The notes under the pieces are model-generated. The model ran no database searches. It saw only the letters and a list, made by a program, of their open reading frames with translations, and had not been told where the DNA came from. A program made the position numbers and the translations under genes. A DNA stretch of 14,459 bases. Source: an uncultured Desulfovibrio sp. GTDB taxonomy: Bacteria; Desulfobacterota; Desulfovibrionia; Desulfovibrionales; Desulfovibrionaceae. Location: assembly GCA_947176055.1 (NCBI GenBank), contig CAMWPE010000029.1, positions 1 to 14,459 of the forward strand, read 5' to 3'. Positions within the stretch are counted from its first letter, which is position 1; each line of letters starts with the position of its first letter. This document shows, piece after piece, positions 13,920 to 14,459 of the stretch.

Positions 13920-14459
13920 ATGCCATTGTCATTCGCCTTGACCGACGCCGAAAAAACTTTTCTAGGCGATCAGGCCAAAAATTCCATTGAAAGCCGCCTG
14001 TCCGGCCTTCGCGACGCCGTCCCCTTCCAGCCCGCGGATACGGCGTCCGTTTTGTTCCGAGATCTTGGTTCGTTCGTTACCCTGACTATCGGGGGGAACC
14101 TGCGAGGTTGCATAGGGACCATCGTAGGTCGCGAGCCGCTCTTTTTGAATGTCTGGAGCATGGCCAGGGCGGCCGCCTTCGATGATCCCCGCTTTCCGCC
14201 GCTGACCCGCGACGAATGGCCGCTGGTCGCCATGGAAATTTCCGTTCTGGACGCGCCCTCCCCGTGTCCGGATCCGGCTCAAATCCAGATTGGCAGGGAT
14301 GGGCTGATTCTCCAATGCGACGGCCGTTCCGGCGTGTTTCTGCCGCAAGTGCCAGTGGAACAGGGCTGGACGCGGCAAGAATATCTGGATCATCTTTGCC
14401 TTAAGGCCGGCGTTCCCCCGGGATCATGGAAAAAGCCGTCCGCGCGGCTTTTCTGGTAT
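13920..14459 (+). CDS. AMMECR1-family protein (AmmeMemoRadiSam system protein A), 3' end cut by window
   Basis: 180 codons run open to the window edge with no stop; the family is about 180-200 residues, so little is missing. The hallmark LRGCIGT is at residues 61-67, in a strand-turn context (FVTLTIGGNLRGCIGTI), and AFDDPRFPPLTRDEW (86-100) and MEISVLDAPSP match the family further on. A hydrophobic WSMARAAAF helix separates them. The family is often encoded with a Memo-like protein and a radical SAM protein; neither is visible, but the downstream side is cut off. Biochemical role is unknown. The start has GGGGAGGCGCC before ATG at 13920. It is divergent from argD. Confidence 0.88.
   Translation, partial: MPLSFALTDAEKTFLGDQAKNSIESRLSGLRDAVPFQPADTASVLFRDLGSFVTLTIGGNLRGCIGTIVGREPLFLNVWSMARAAAFDDPRFPPLTRDEWPLVAMEISVLDAPSPCPDPAQIQIGRDGLILQCDGRSGVFLPQVPVEQGWTRQEYLDHLCLKAGVPPGSWKKPSARLFWY

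Noticed and set aside
13775..13921. A 49-residue N-terminal extension of the argD frame
   Set aside because: It is basic and low-complexity, overlaps the start of the divergent gene, and the internal ATG at 13774 has the good ribosome binding site.
1..14459. Search by eye for tRNA, rRNA, CRISPR arrays, transposases, integrases and attachment sites
   Set aside because: None seen; the window is densely coding with ordinary housekeeping and energy genes.

Overview
The window is a chromosomal segment of a moderately GC-rich sulfate-reducing bacterium. It most resembles a Desulfovibrio-type member of the Desulfobacterota. The main evidence is a full aprB-aprA-qmoA-qmoB-qmoC block followed by a QmoD-like gene, in the order known from Desulfovibrio, with an AprA that reads through as a clear orthologue. 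All assignments come from motifs and remembered family sequences; no search was run.

Layout, left to right. (1) 3-2220, minus strand: metY (O-acetylhomoserine sulfhydrylase) followed by an 8-base-overlapping cysK (cysteine synthase), a two-gene unit that fixes sulfide into homocysteine and cysteine. (2) 2377-3306, minus: a lone sulfotransferase-like protein with both PAPS-loop motifs. (3) 3446-3814, minus: a divergent MoaE-like protein. (4) 3815-4091: a gene-poor but structured stretch. It holds a long nested stem-loop, a possible 22-residue plus-strand ORF whose ribosome binding site lies inside that stem, and a strong bidirectional terminator. (5) 4092-12320, minus: the dissimilatory sulfate-reduction operon, transcribed aprB-aprA-qmoA-qmoB-qmoC-qmoD-like. 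(6) 12321-12577: the apr promoter and a leader with three consecutive hairpins. (7) 12578-13774, minus: argD-type aminotransferase. (8) 13775-13919: divergent intergenic region. (9) 13920 to the right edge, plus: the start of an AMMECR1-family gene, cut by the window edge.

How the genes work together: AprBA reduces adenosine 5'-phosphosulfate (APS) to sulfite and AMP in the cytoplasm. QmoABC is the membrane complex that links the menaquinone pool to AprBA. The QmoD-like protein is the usual promoter-distal companion. MetY and CysK use sulfide, the end product of the pathway, for amino acid synthesis. Sulfate adenylyltransferase (sat) and dsrAB are not in this window.

The core genes are ordinary for this group. 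The least explained parts are the 3815-4091 region (hairpin, small ORF, terminator), the apr leader with an inverted repeat between its -35 and -10 boxes, the 9-bp GC hairpin between aprA and qmoA, and the small proteins beside qmo (QmoD-like and MoaE-like).
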